Assembly: GCA_049300095.1 (NCBI GenBank)
Contig: JBAQYM010000202.1
Span: 1 to 64,000, forward strand
Origin: SbD1 sp049300095
GTDB taxonomy: Bacteria > Desulfobacterota > Syntrophobacteria > Syntrophobacterales > Syntrophobacteraceae
DNA length: 64,000 nucleotides
Reading direction: 5' to 3'
Shown here: in pieces, positions 27,701 to 34,921 of the stretch
Numbering within the stretch: the stretch's first letter is position 1
Layout: every line of letters starts with the position of its first letter
Program-made: the position numbers and the translations under genes
The notes under the pieces: model-generated
What the model saw: only the letters and a program-made list of their open reading frames with translations
The model's database searches: none
Told to the model about the DNA's origin: nothing

Positions 27701-27970
27701 AAAAAACCGATGATCGCCCGGGTTCGCATCCTGGAGGGTATCAGGCCGGGAGTGGTCGCATTTTCGCTCGGCTTTGGGCATTGGGCCTATGGGTCCTCGG
27801 ACCTGGCGATCGACGGTGTGGCTATACCGGGAGACTCTCGCAGGGCTACCGGCATGCACGGAAACGCGGCCATGCGGGTCGATCCGGTTCTGAAAAATAC
27901 CGGGCTCGTGGATACGGTTGGCGGCAGCGCTGTTTTTTATCAGAGCCAGGTAAAGGTCGTTAAGGTTTGA
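24740..27970 (+). CDS. Periplasmic molybdopterin reductase, TtrA-like catalytic subunit
   Basis: A 1076-residue bis-MGD enzyme of the DMSO-reductase superfamily. A twin-arginine signal (MKRREFLKCSALFGG) begins about residue 18; in-frame starts at TTG 24779 (with AAGGAG 9 nt upstream) or ATG 24785 may be the real ones. The [4Fe-4S] ligands are CQQCNTNCGMK...LCPKGQ. C282 in TTVCQGSLYF is a candidate molybdenum ligand. Length, the segment WYPFCSDIYQEVIPS and MYADYIFPDLTYLERWE match the tetrathionate/arsenate/selenate group, closest in my judgement to TtrA. The TtrS-type binding protein upstream agrees. Substrate is probably tetrathionate or another sulfur oxyanion; arsenate or selenate is not excluded. 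Confidence 0.82.
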   Translation: MPGISSEKKEKYPLKMEMKRREFLKCSALFGGSLAAVTTLGRSVDGDGSDSAWAGANAVGMSENAYLHHLPENQLMSVCQQCNTNCGMKVKMENGMVAKIDGNPYSPWTLTPNIAYNTPLSEAAVIEGALCPKGQAGIQALYDPYRIVKVLKRAGKRGDNKWKTIGFEQAIKEIVEGGDLFGEGKVDGLKDICTLKDPKVASALAEDAAQVAAKKMTLAAFKEKHADNLKYLIDPDHPDLGPKNNQFCLNWGRLKGGRAEMLKRLVNNALGSVNTHGHTTVCQGSLYFTCKAMSDQYVEGKFSGGSKFYWQADLGNAEFVLFVGANPYEANYGPPWRAQKITEGLVGGRLKIAVVDPRCSKTASRAWKWLPVNPNGVGALAMAIIHWIIENKRYDAKYLANANKAAATAKGEPTWTQAAWLVKVGSDGTPLTFLRGSEIGLPTEKRTNKAGAEWTFDPFLVRRGDQFVPFDPNDEKTPVEGDLLVDADANGTRVKSVLQIYRETAGEKKLPEWAEITGLKESDIVEVARELTSHGRKAVVDVHRGVSQHTSGFYNVLAWMLVNVLIGNHDYAGGLAKATTFNIVGDKEGKPFDTSKQGGKLKSFGISIIRHEASYDKSTIFEGYPSKRVWYPFCSDIYQEVIPSMGDAYPYPIKALLLYMGTPIYSLPAGHKLIEILSDPKKIPLVIVSDIVVGETSMYADYIFPDLTYLERWEFSGSHPSVTPKVGPIRQPVAAPLTDTVTVFGEKMPLSLESLLLGLAQEMKLPGFGENAFGPGLHLKREEDMYLRMVANIAFGDKPDGSEKVPAASQEEIRIFEQARRHLPSTVFDANRWKAVVGETLWPHVVYVLNRGGRFQGYEQAYKDNQLANKYGKMIGIYFDRLVTAKHSMTGMPYVGHAHYIEGPRDCSGNLLDDKTRGYDMTLITYKTITQTKSRTYGNYWLQALEPQNYIEIAVSDARRLGLVEGDRAKLVSASNPDGVWDFGNGKKKPMIARVRILEGIRPGVVAFSLGFGHWAYGSSDLAIDGVAIPGDSRRATGMHGNAAMRVDPVLKNTGLVDTVGGSAVFYQSQVKVVKV

Positions 27971-28008
27971 GCCTGAATGAAGTTTCGCTAAAGCAAGGAG
28001 AAGCCTCG

Positions 28009-28611
28009 ATGCCGGATCAGGTCAGGGTGTGCGGAAGGTCCATGGAGGAATTTCTGGACATGATCGAGAAATTCCACGGGTGGAGAGCTCCCGGGCTCGT
28101 TATCGGCGGATTCATGGTCGATTGGGCACAGGAACTGATAGGCCCGGGCATCGAGGCCGACGCCTTCGTTGAGACTTGCCATTGCTTGCCGGATGCCGTC
28201 CAGCTTTTTACTCCCTGCACATACGGCAACGGTTGGATGAAGGTCCTGGACTGGGACAAGTTCGCGCTCAGCCTCTACGACAAGAAGACGCTGGACGGGT
28301 TCAGGGTCTGGTTTGACCTGGAGAAGGCCCGCTCGTATCCCAATATCCACAACTGGTACATGCGTCTTGTACCAAAAAAATCCTTGCCCCTGGAAGTGTT
28401 GCTCGATGACATCATCGCGGCCGGAAGGTCGATGCTCTCCAGCTCACCAGTGCGAGTCACCCAACTGCATGGCAAGAAAAAAAAGGGAGAAATAGCCGTC
28501 TGCTCCGGTTGCGGTGAAGCTTACCCCACCCGGCAAGGTGGGAGGTGCCTTGCGTGTCGGGGGAAGGGGTATTATGACATTGGTCAATATCTCCCCAACG
28601 TGAGGTCTTGA
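28009..28611 (+). CDS. FmdE-family protein with zinc ribbon
   Basis: A 200-residue cytoplasmic protein. The ATG at 28009 follows AAGGAG. Residues about 10-130 match the FmdE (formylmethanofuran dehydrogenase subunit E-like) domain with ETCHCLPDAVQLFTPCTYGNG as the metal-site signature. A short C-terminal zinc-ribbon has CSGCGEAYP...CLAC. FmdE-like proteins are often found beside molybdenum enzymes and molybdopterin genes and are presumed to act in cofactor supply or insertion. Here it follows the catalytic subunit by 38 nt and precedes a molybdopterin-binding protein by 1 nt, in line with a maturation role for the reductase. Confidence 0.85.
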   Translation: MPDQVRVCGRSMEEFLDMIEKFHGWRAPGLVIGGFMVDWAQELIGPGIEADAFVETCHCLPDAVQLFTPCTYGNGWMKVLDWDKFALSLYDKKTLDGFRVWFDLEKARSYPNIHNWYMRLVPKKSLPLEVLLDDIIAAGRSMLSSSPVRVTQLHGKKKKGEIAVCSGCGEAYPTRQGGRCLACRGKGYYDIGQYLPNVRS

Positions 28612-28612
28612 G

Positions 28613-29647
28613 ATGGGCCAGGCAAAGGTAAAAGTCGAAGACGCCATCGGAATGGTTCTCGCCCACGATATAACCGAGATTCGACGCGGCGAATTCAAGG
28701 GCGCGGCCTTCAGGAAGGGCCATAAAATACGGGAAGCCGATATCTGCCATTTGCAGAGGCTTGGGAAAAATCATCTCTACGTCCTGAGAATCGAAGAGGG
28801 CTATCTTCACGAAAACGATGCCGCCATCGCGCTTGCCGATGCACTCAGCGGAGACGGGGTCACCTGGAAAGACGAACCGAGGGAAGGAAAAATCTCGCTT
28901 CTGGCGGCTGCGGACGGCCTCTTCAAGGTGGACGCGGATGCACTGACCGGGATTAACATGCTGGAAGAGGTGATGTGCGCAACCCGGCACACCAATTTCC
29001 CGGTAAAGCGGGGCGATGTGGTGGCGGCGGTCCGTGCAATTCCGCTCGTGATCCGCTCTGAGATAATTGACGAGGCAGTCAGGATATCAGAGGCTCATGG
29101 CGCGGTCCTCAGTGTGAAACCGATTAGGAAGGCTCGGGCGGGCATAGTCATCACCGGCAACGAGGTTTATTCCCGATTGATCGAGGACCAGTTCGAACCG
29201 ATACTGCGCGGGAAGATGGCTCGAATAGGCTCGGATGTCATGGGTGTTGTGTTCACGCCTGATGATCCCGAGCATATAGAGCGGGAAATCAGGAATCTGC
29301 TCACCAATGGGGCGGACCTCCTCCTTGTCACCGGAGGCATGTCGGTCGACCCGGACGATGTCACACGGCAAGCAATTGCCCGGGCCGGGGCGAAGGAATT
29401 TCTGTATGGGGCCCCGGTGCTGCCGGGTGCAATGTTTATGACTTCATTTATTGGAGATGTCCCGGTCCTCGGCATTCCCGCTTGCGGGCTCTATCATGAA
29501 GCAACCATCTTCGATCTGATTCTGCCCAGGGTCCTTGCAGGTGAGCGTCTCACCCGCAAGGACATCGCGGAACTCGGTCATGGCGGTTTGTGCCTGCACT
29601 GTGCCGAGTGCCGGTATCCCGTCTGCCCGTTTGGAAAGGGACACTAA
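28613..29647 (+). CDS. MoeA/MogA-type molybdopterin-binding protein with Cys-rich tail
   Basis: A 344-residue protein. The C-terminal two thirds carry the molybdopterin-binding (MoCF) domain: GIVITGNEVYSRL, LLLVTGGMSVDPDDVTR with the GGxSxxxxD loop, and PVLGIPACG. The first 100 residues match the linker and domain seen in FmdE-associated MoeA-like proteins. The last 25 residues contain CLHCAECRYPVC, a possible metal site not found in standard MoeA. It likely binds Mo-pterin and works with the FmdE-like protein in maturing the upstream reductase. Its stop codon TAA (29645-29647) coincides with the left target repeat of the MITE that follows. Confidence 0.85.
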   Translation: MGQAKVKVEDAIGMVLAHDITEIRRGEFKGAAFRKGHKIREADICHLQRLGKNHLYVLRIEEGYLHENDAAIALADALSGDGVTWKDEPREGKISLLAAADGLFKVDADALTGINMLEEVMCATRHTNFPVKRGDVVAAVRAIPLVIRSEIIDEAVRISEAHGAVLSVKPIRKARAGIVITGNEVYSRLIEDQFEPILRGKMARIGSDVMGVVFTPDDPEHIEREIRNLLTNGADLLLVTGGMSVDPDDVTRQAIARAGAKEFLYGAPVLPGAMFMTSFIGDVPVLGIPACGLYHEATIFDLILPRVLAGERLTRKDIAELGHGGLCLHCAECRYPVCPFGKGH

Positions 29648-29966
29648 GAACTTGTCCGTAAATAACTGGTTAGCTGTGAGCACAGCCTTACGGGCTGGCG
29701 CCAATCACAGAAGGACAAATCCCCATGAAACTGAAGTTCGGCTTGGGACGTCAAAATCGTCATTCCCGTAGTGTCTCTGGGCGGGAATCCAGTGTCTTGC
29801 TTTGCGCAACGTATCGAAAAGACACTGGATTCCCGCCCCGAGACACTCAAACAGGGAATGACGATCCGTCGATCCTCAGTTGTATGTGGACTGCATGGAA
29901 TTTGAGGTATGCCATTTGGGCAATAGCCCCTAAAAACCCCTACACAGATTATTTACGGACAAGTTC
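29648..29966. mobile_element. MITE-like element, copy 2
   Basis: A 319-bp relative of the element at 13938-14261, with the same terminal repeats (GAACTTGTCCGTAAATAA left; complement at the right end), TAA on both outer sides, and an inner inverted repeat around 29758-29797 and 29820-29863. The two copies are similar along their length but differ in the tip of the inner arms. Inserted directly at the stop codon of the molybdopterin-binding gene without disrupting it. No coding capacity. Confidence 0.85.
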
Positions 29967-30010
29967 TAAGGGACGTAGAAAATACTACTGTACCTTTTTG
30001 TTTCTCGCTG

Positions 30011-30042
30011 CCTCGTTCCCACGCAGGAGCATGGGAACGAGG
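30011..30042. repeat. Short inverted repeat
   Basis: CCTCGTTCCCA (30011-30021) and TGGGAACGAGG (30032-30042) form an 11-bp perfect stem with a 10-nt loop. This motif type is common as dispersed palindromes in proteobacteria. No T-run follows. Confidence 0.7.
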
Positions 30043-30139
30043 GCTACTTCGGTAGAGGCACATAAAAATCTGCCCTAAAACGGGACAATGATATTTTCTA
30101 GATCCCTTAATACGGCCCAGCCATTAGCCCAGATGACGA

Positions 30140-30625
30140 TCAAAGACGGGGCAACACTTTTTCGGCAATGCGGCGGGCAAGTTCGAGATTTTCCCGTTTG
30201 CTCGTGTTTCCCACCGAAATCGTTACATACGCCTCTCCTTTGAGTATGTGCAGACCGGGGGTGCCCCAGCAGGCGTCATCCCCTAATCCCGGCGCCTTCT
30301 CCAAAGGATCGAGCATTGCTTTGGTGGTGTTATAGATTTTCGTGGCAGTTTGTCCATGCTTTCGAATTCCCGGCGCAATATCGGCGGTGCGAACAACGGA
30401 GATCTGAATGAGCCGCGAAGAAACCGTGGTGTAGAGGCACATCTTCTGCCCCAACGGGTTCTTGGCGTCTTTCTGCTCCGGTCCTTTGACCGGCTCGCCG
30501 ACAATTGCTTGCACCTCCTCCCTGGTGATAAGCCCGCATGGGTCGAACGAGGCGGAGGCTTTTGCCGGTCCCCAAATCGCCGTTAACAGGAATATCACAA
30601 CACCGGCTATGAGTTTTTTGTTCAT
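30140..30625 (-). CDS. Secreted protein of unknown function, DUF3558-like pattern
   Basis: A 161-residue protein. I start at 30625 (MNKKLIAGVVIFL) because AGGAGGGG lies 9 nt upstream. A signal peptide ends around ASA at residue 25. The mature part begins DPCGLITREEVQAIVGEPV, a pattern shared by small secreted/lipoprotein domains of the DUF3558 type, and has two further cysteines (MCLYTT, DACWG) that could form a disulfide. Domain naming is by pattern only. It stands alone between MITE copy 2 and the genomic island. Confidence 0.75.
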   Translation of the reverse strand: MNKKLIAGVVIFLLTAIWGPAKASASFDPCGLITREEVQAIVGEPVKGPEQKDAKNPLGQKMCLYTTVSSRLIQISVVRTADIAPGIRKHGQTATKIYNTTKAMLDPLEKAPGLGDDACWGTPGLHILKGEAYVTISVGNTSKRENLELARRIAEKVLPRL

Positions 30626-31291
30626 GATCCACGCCCCTCCTGAATCATGCGAAACAAACCCATTCGGGTACATAAATGCGTTCATTGATTTGTTCCCTTT
30701 CTGTGGGTTTCGACCGGAATACTGCACCAGGTTGTGTGGCATGCGTCAAAACTGCATTCTCAGGTCGGATGTCGCCTCAAAAACTCCTGGCACAAGACCA
30801 AAGTCCGCCAAACCATACGATTTCTCAATCACCCATGCAACTGATATGTCAACAAAACGGGTGTTGGCAAATTCACGACACGTCTCCATCCCCCGAGGTC
30901 AAGGCCCTCGCCCTCTTGTCCAGGTTGCGCGGTTCAGGCGAAAGTCGAGCGGTAGTAACGGTTGAGACAAAAACCGATCAGCGAACCTGCCGCGGATGAC
31001 GGGGTCGGTTGGTCCGGGCGGATGCAAATTATACCGTCCTTTACCAGCAAGCCTGGTGCGCCGGCAACAGACGTTTCTCGCCTTTTCCCGGCACGTAATT
31101 CGGGGCCTTGAAGCTGGAAGACCTTTCCATGATCTGTCATCCAGCCTCAAGCCCATTGATTCTGATCTCAAGCCGCCAATCGGATCTTCGTCCGAGGCAA
31201 ATCTTCCAAAGCTCCGTCCACCGCGACTCGCAACTGGTTTATCTCATCGGGGATAGCAAAATTGCGGTAAAAATGGTGCTCGAAAATCAAA
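30626..31291. other. Intergenic region left of the genomic island
   Basis: About 665 bp in which the open frames on both strands look like chance. No repeat or RNA gene is recognised before the terminator at 31292. The region may carry the promoter of the secreted protein at its left end. Confidence 0.5.
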
Positions 31292-31320
31292 AAAGGGGCT
31301 GCCGAATCCCGGTAGCCCCT
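31292..31320 (-). terminator. Displaced terminator of the tRNA-Arg gene
   Basis: On the minus strand the hairpin AGGGGCTACC...GGCAGCCCCT is followed by TTTTTT. It lies 10 bp outside the left attachment repeat, exactly where the terminator of the minus-strand tRNA-Arg gene would have been before the island separated the two by 26 kb. Confidence 0.75.
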
Positions 31321-31330
31321 TGATTTTCTC

Positions 31331-31378
31331 ATACGCCTGAAGGGATTCGAACCCCTTACCTACGGATTAGAAGTCCGT
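31331..31378 (-). repeat. attL: Left attachment repeat (3' half of tRNA-Arg)
   Basis: 48 bp matching 57704-57751 with one mismatch (T here, G at the intact tRNA, in the variable-arm region). It covers the tRNA from the anticodon stem to the 3' end. Together with the integrase 160 bp inside, this marks the left end of an integrated element. Left/right naming is by window orientation. Confidence 0.92.
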
Positions 31379-31490
31379 ACAAATACATTTCACTTCTCAT
31401 CACATTACCTCACTTAATCCTTGACACGCCTACATTTAAGGCCTATTGTACCTTCACTTTCCATCAGTCCGAACCCCGCTGCTTCACCCC

Positions 31491-31526
31491 AAAAAGCGGG
31501 ACAGGAGCGGGACAAATCGCGGGACA
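31491..31526 (+). repeat. Phased CGGGACA repeats, possible integrase arm sites
   Basis: CGGGACA occurs at 31497, 31508 and 31520, spaced 11 and 12 bp, so on the same face of the helix. A 25-bp stretch including two of these (31491-31515) is repeated in the same orientation at 57622-57646, just inside the other end of the island. Position near the attachment repeats suggests arm-type binding sites for the integrase; this is inference. Confidence 0.6.
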
Positions 31527-31537
31527 GGGAGAAGGCC

Positions 31538-32887
31538 ATGAACAAGTGGATCAAGACCAAGTACACAGGCATCCGCTACCGAGAGCATCCGACCAGGAAA
31601 CACGGGGTTCGGAAAGATCGATACTATACGATCAGGTACAAGCTCGACGGGAAAGACCGAGAGGAAAAACTTGGTTGGGAAACCGATTGGGCAAAGGCCG
31701 AACTAGCCCGGAAAGAACAGGGGAATGCTACGGGCAGGACTCTTGAGCAGGAAGCCATTCTCCGCTTTTCAGAGTTGAAGGGTAACAGAGAATCCGGCAA
31801 GGGGCCTTTCACCCTGGAAGAGAAGCAAGGATCGGAGCTTGCCAAAAGAGAGGCGAAAGCCCGCGAAAAGGAGGCTGAAGACCGGGCGGTCATGCCTTTT
31901 TCGGCTGTGTGGGAGAAGTACATCGCGCAGGCTGAAGCGGACGGCAAGAAGTCTGTCGTGCGCGAAAAGAGCTTTTACAGCAATTGGATTGAACCGGCGA
32001 TAGGCAACAAGCCCATTGCCGAAATCGCCGCATTCCACCTGGAGGACATAAAGCGCAAGATGAAAAAGGAGGGCAAGCGGGAGATGAAAGGGGAAAAACC
32101 GGGGCTTTCGCCTCGATCCATTCATTACTGCCTCGCGGTAATCCGCCAGGCCTTCAATTTCGCCACGCGCCATGGGTTTTATGCCGGCCGCAATCCTGTT
32201 GAGAATGTCAAAAAGCCCACCGAAGACAACCGCCGGATGCGTTTCCTTACCTTTGACGAGGCTGAATCGTTGTTGGGAAAAATCAAGAGTGCAAGCGTCG
32301 ATTGCTGGCGGATAACTCTAATCAGCTTGCATTGTGGCCTTCGTTTCGGGGAAATAGCCTCCCTGGTTTGGGGTGACGTGGATTCCGGGAAAAATTGTCT
32401 CTGTGTTCGCAATCCAAAGAACGGACGGACCCGGTTCGTGTTCATGACTGAAGAGGTAAAGACTGCCCTATCAGAAATGGAGAAGGGGGCTTGGAGCGAC
32501 TTAGTCTTTCCTGCCCGGAAATCCAAGGAACGGGAGACGGGCCTGGTTCGTGACGGACAGAGGCGCCGTCAGATCAGCGACACCTTTGACGCCGCTGTTG
32601 AAGGCTTGAAAATGAATGAGGGCATAGACGATCCCCGGCAAAGGGTCTGTTTCCACACATGCCGCCACAGTTATGCGTCCTGGCTCGTCCAGGGCGGGAC
32701 CGATCTTTTCACGGTCAAGGAACTGCTCGGGCACAAGTCCCTGTCTATGACCGAACGATACAGCCATTTGCAGCCTGAAACACTCCAAAAAGCGGTCAAC
32801 GGCCTGAACCGGCAATTGGTGGTAGAGAGTGAGAAAAGAAAGGCGCAGAGCCGGTCTAACGTGGTCGCAATGCCTTCTTCGGTTTAA
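31538..32887 (+). CDS. int: Tyrosine-type integrase of the genomic island
   Basis: A 449-residue site-specific recombinase. The ATG at 31538 follows GGGAGAAGG; the frame is open back to 31421 through the phased repeats, which are likely regulatory. The N-terminal 100 residues are basic and rich in Lys/Arg/Glu (arm-binding), then a SAM-like core-binding domain (about 125-235), then the catalytic domain with the first arginine in HCGLRFGEIASL, HTCRHSYASWL (HxxR), LGHKSLSMTERYSHL with the final histidine region and nucleophilic tyrosine. All key residues are present, so the enzyme appears functional. It is transcribed inward from the left attachment repeat and targets tRNA-Arg. Confidence 0.93.
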   Translation: MNKWIKTKYTGIRYREHPTRKHGVRKDRYYTIRYKLDGKDREEKLGWETDWAKAELARKEQGNATGRTLEQEAILRFSELKGNRESGKGPFTLEEKQGSELAKREAKAREKEAEDRAVMPFSAVWEKYIAQAEADGKKSVVREKSFYSNWIEPAIGNKPIAEIAAFHLEDIKRKMKKEGKREMKGEKPGLSPRSIHYCLAVIRQAFNFATRHGFYAGRNPVENVKKPTEDNRRMRFLTFDEAESLLGKIKSASVDCWRITLISLHCGLRFGEIASLVWGDVDSGKNCLCVRNPKNGRTRFVFMTEEVKTALSEMEKGAWSDLVFPARKSKERETGLVRDGQRRRQISDTFDAAVEGLKMNEGIDDPRQRVCFHTCRHSYASWLVQGGTDLFTVKELLGHKSLSMTERYSHLQPETLQKAVNGLNRQLVVESEKRKAQSRSNVVAMPSSV

Positions 32888-32917
32888 ATGCCAAGCTGCG
32901 GGAGTTGGGGTAATTAA

Positions 32918-32947
32918 TTCGAATCCTCGATAGGGATTATGTATAAT
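32918..32947 (+). promoter_or_regulatory. Probable promoter of hicAB
   Basis: TATAAT at 32942-32947 is a perfect -10 box, with TTCGAA at 32918 as a weak -35 box after 18 nt. The -10 lies in a small palindrome ATTATGTATAAT that could serve as an operator. Confidence 0.5.
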
Positions 32948-32996
32948 AATCGCATCGAAACGGCATTCCGCCTTTTGGGTAACAGAGGGTCGCACG

Positions 32997-33240
32997 ATGA
33001 CCTCCAAATGGAAGCGGCACGAGAAAATCAGGAACAACCCCGAAGACGTTCGTTTCGATGAAGCGGAATCATGGCTGTTGTCTTTTGGATTCAGAGAAAG
33101 AACGGGGAAAGGCGGCCATAAGGTCTTCACTCATCCGTTGTGGGACGGCAGGCTGACCATGCGAAACCACAAGGGGAAGGGCCAAGCCGTATCAGATTAA
33201 ACAGGCGCTCAAGGCCATTCGGGAGATTCACAATGTCTGA
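32997..33240 (+). pseudogene. hicA: hicA toxin gene with +1 frameshift
   Basis: The first 61 codons read as a HicA-type mRNA-interferase toxin: RFDEAESWLLSFGF, then GGHKVFTHP with the catalytic histidine, then LTMRNHKGK. As it stands the frame ends early at 33200. One base less in the GGG run at 33179-33181 restores AKPYQIKQALKAIREI, the expected HicA C-terminus, and ends at TGA 33238-33240, which overlaps the hicB start in the usual coupled way. So either the gene is inactivated or a sequencing error lies in this run. GAGGG precedes the ATG. With the shift corrected the toxin would have about 80 residues, normal for the family. Confidence 0.8.
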
Positions 33241-33442
33241 TTTCAAGTATCCTGTAACAATTTTCTACAGTGAAGAGGACGGCGGATACATCGCTGTTGC
33301 TCCCGATCTCAAGGGATGCTCGGCTTTCGGTGAAACCCCGCAGGAAGCTCTGAGAGAACTGGAAACGGCCGTTGAACTGTGGCTGGAAACAGCGCGCCAG
33401 GACCGGGCACCCATCCCTGAACCGACTCGAATGAGCGCGTAG
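33233..33442 (+). CDS. hicB: HicB-type antitoxin, short form
   Basis: A 69-residue protein with the partial RNase-H-like HicB fold: YPVTIFYSEEDGGYIAVAPDLKGCSAFGETPQEALRELE is diagnostic (positions 5-43). There is no C-terminal DNA-binding domain, as in the shorter HicB-like class. It neutralises HicA by binding its active site. The ATG at 33233 lies within the end of the (frame-corrected) hicA gene, so the two are translationally coupled. The antitoxin is intact while the toxin appears frameshifted, a common decay direction. Confidence 0.88.
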   Translation: MSDFKYPVTIFYSEEDGGYIAVAPDLKGCSAFGETPQEALRELETAVELWLETARQDRAPIPEPTRMSA

Positions 33443-33827
33443 AGATGATCTGCCGATGAGAATGATAAAGCCCGGACTGAGCCGGGATCGATGAACCTCA
33501 TTGCCGGGCAGATTTCATCACGCGAATGGTCAACACCGAGAGGGGGAGTATACAACCTCCTCTATATTATACCGCTCTTTATATTATATATCTCTGCCCC
33601 CCTCTGGAGACCTCGACCCAAATGCAAGAACACCGGGACCTCTCCCGTCTGATTCCTTTGTGAGTTGACACCAGTCGAAATTCCCCATGAGGCAAGTTGC
33701 ACCCCTATCCCTCCCAAAAAAACAAAGAGAGGGCGTTGGGTTGGCCTGAAGAAATCGATTGTGGGCGGTTCTGGACAGGTCAGAATGCATTTTAAGCCGG
33801 ACACGAAGTCCGGAAAGGGAGTGTCCA
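33443..33827. other. AT-rich intergenic region
   Basis: The segment 33555-33595 consists mostly of TATATTATA-type sequence, unlike its GC-rich surroundings, and may hold promoters. A minus-strand frame here (33562-33852) overlaps the frameshifted gene below and lacks family pattern, so I do not call it. Confidence 0.45.
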
Positions 33828-34014
33828 ATGGATAATCAGGAAAAAAATCCATCGGACAACCGAAAGCCTTGCCCCCTATCGGGACAAAGAAGACGACCTT
33901 CCGACCAACGTGGTCGATCTACTCACCGACCTCATGCACCTGTGCCGCCAGGAAGGGATCGGCTTCAGGGGATGTGTGCTGATGGCCGAGGTCCACTTCA
34001 ATGAGGAGAAATAA
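33828..34014 (+). pseudogene. Small phage/island-type gene with +1 frameshift
   Basis: GGAAAGGGAG precedes an ATG that opens MDNQEKNPSDNRKPCP. The frame is then lost, while the next frame reads YRDKEDDLPTNVVDLLTD, continues MHLCRQEGIGFRGCVLMA and ends EVHFNEEK at TAA 34012-34014. Removing one C from the C5 run at 33872-33876 joins the parts into a coherent 61-residue protein. Proteins with this acidic helical pattern (VVDLLTDLMH...A...H) occur in phages and mobile islands; function unknown. Like hicA, the lesion is one extra base in a homopolymer. Confidence 0.65.
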
Positions 34015-34547
34015 GACATGGTGTCGGCCCTGAATTCTCTGATTAGGCCACCCGTGCCCAAAACCTGCAGATATGATCCCGGAGCCTGTAGAATCTCGGC
34101 TATCCATATAGGAGAGGTGTTTTTGAGTTTTGGTTGGTCCCTCCGGAATGAGTAGAAGAGCAGTAACCGGAGGAAGTAAAGCGGTTTACAACCATTTTCT
34201 TCTAAATAAAATATGGAGCGGCTCGATTCTCCCTGGGTCCCCACCGAGTTGCAGCTTCGCCAGAGAGAATATCGGCAACCTCACTAAAAAGCATCCGGGT
34301 ATTGTAGAGTGGATAAAACAGAACGGCGGGCACGCGCCCAGCGGGAGGCTGGTGCTGTGGAACAGAACTGAAGATCGTGCACGAATACTGGACGCCCTAT
34401 TTACCGCCGAATCGCCCGGCAGGGGGCGGGTGGAGCCCCCCTGCCGGGAGATAAAGGGGCGAAGTGCTTACGGCCGGCCGCTCCGGCGCAACTTGCCGGA
34501 ACGGCCGGCTCTTTCGGGACAAACCGTATGCCGGAATAAAAGGCCGG
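34015..34547. other. Region with possible gene remnants and a strong hairpin
   Basis: Around 34208-34400 two plus-strand frames look partly coding: MERLDSPWVPTELQLRQREY from 34213, and NLTKKHPGIVEWIKQNGG in another frame shortly after. They may be parts of one decayed gene. A perfect 12-bp hairpin, CCCGGCAGGGGG (34415-34426) with its complement at 34437-34448, has no T-run. I do not call a gene. Confidence 0.4.
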
Positions 34548-34787
34548 TTACTTGCCGGAGCGACTCTGGCTGGACTTTCTCATCTGATTCATGCCCCGGT
34601 CCTGGGACATCTTGCGGGTCTGGTCACCGCTTGCGGCGGTTGACGGGGTCGTCAGGCGCGACTGGTCGCGAAGTCGAAGCTGCTGTTGGTCACGGGTGCG
34701 GAGCTGGTCCTGTGCAAAGCAGAGGCCGCTGCTCATAATGGTGGCCGCCGTTCCAAGAACCAGGACAGTCTTCACGATTCTTCTCAT
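34548..34787 (-). CDS. Small secreted Gln/Arg/Ser-rich protein
   Basis: A 79-residue protein starting MRRIVKTVLVLG, with TGGAGGAA 7 nt upstream. A signal peptide is cleaved probably after CFA near residue 25. The mature part is low complexity, rich in Q, R, D and S (DQLRTRDQQQLRLRDQSR) and hydrophilic, with no cysteines after the signal. No known domain. It is the last gene of the minus-strand sigma-factor cluster, 134 nt after the Gly-rich protein gene. Confidence 0.7.
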   Translation of the reverse strand: MRRIVKTVLVLGTAATIMSSGLCFAQDQLRTRDQQQLRLRDQSRLTTPSTAASGDQTRKMSQDRGMNQMRKSSQSRSGK

Positions 34788-34921
34788 CTTGTTCCTCCAG
34801 ATTTGGGTTTTGGCGGAAAACAAAAAAACCGCCGTTCATCTCCAATTACACCCCAAACCCGGAAAAGGTCACAACCGCCGCTACAAAAAATGTGGAATGG
34901 TCCGAGCCAAAGAAGGACAGG

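Noticed and set aside
33562..33852. 96-codon minus-strand frame
   Set aside because: Overlaps the start of a plus-strand gene with better evidence and runs through AT-rich non-coding sequence.
34130..34738. 202-codon plus-strand frame across 34.1-34.7 kb
   Set aside because: Its second half is antisense to the small secreted protein gene, and only a short inner part looks coding; at most a remnant.
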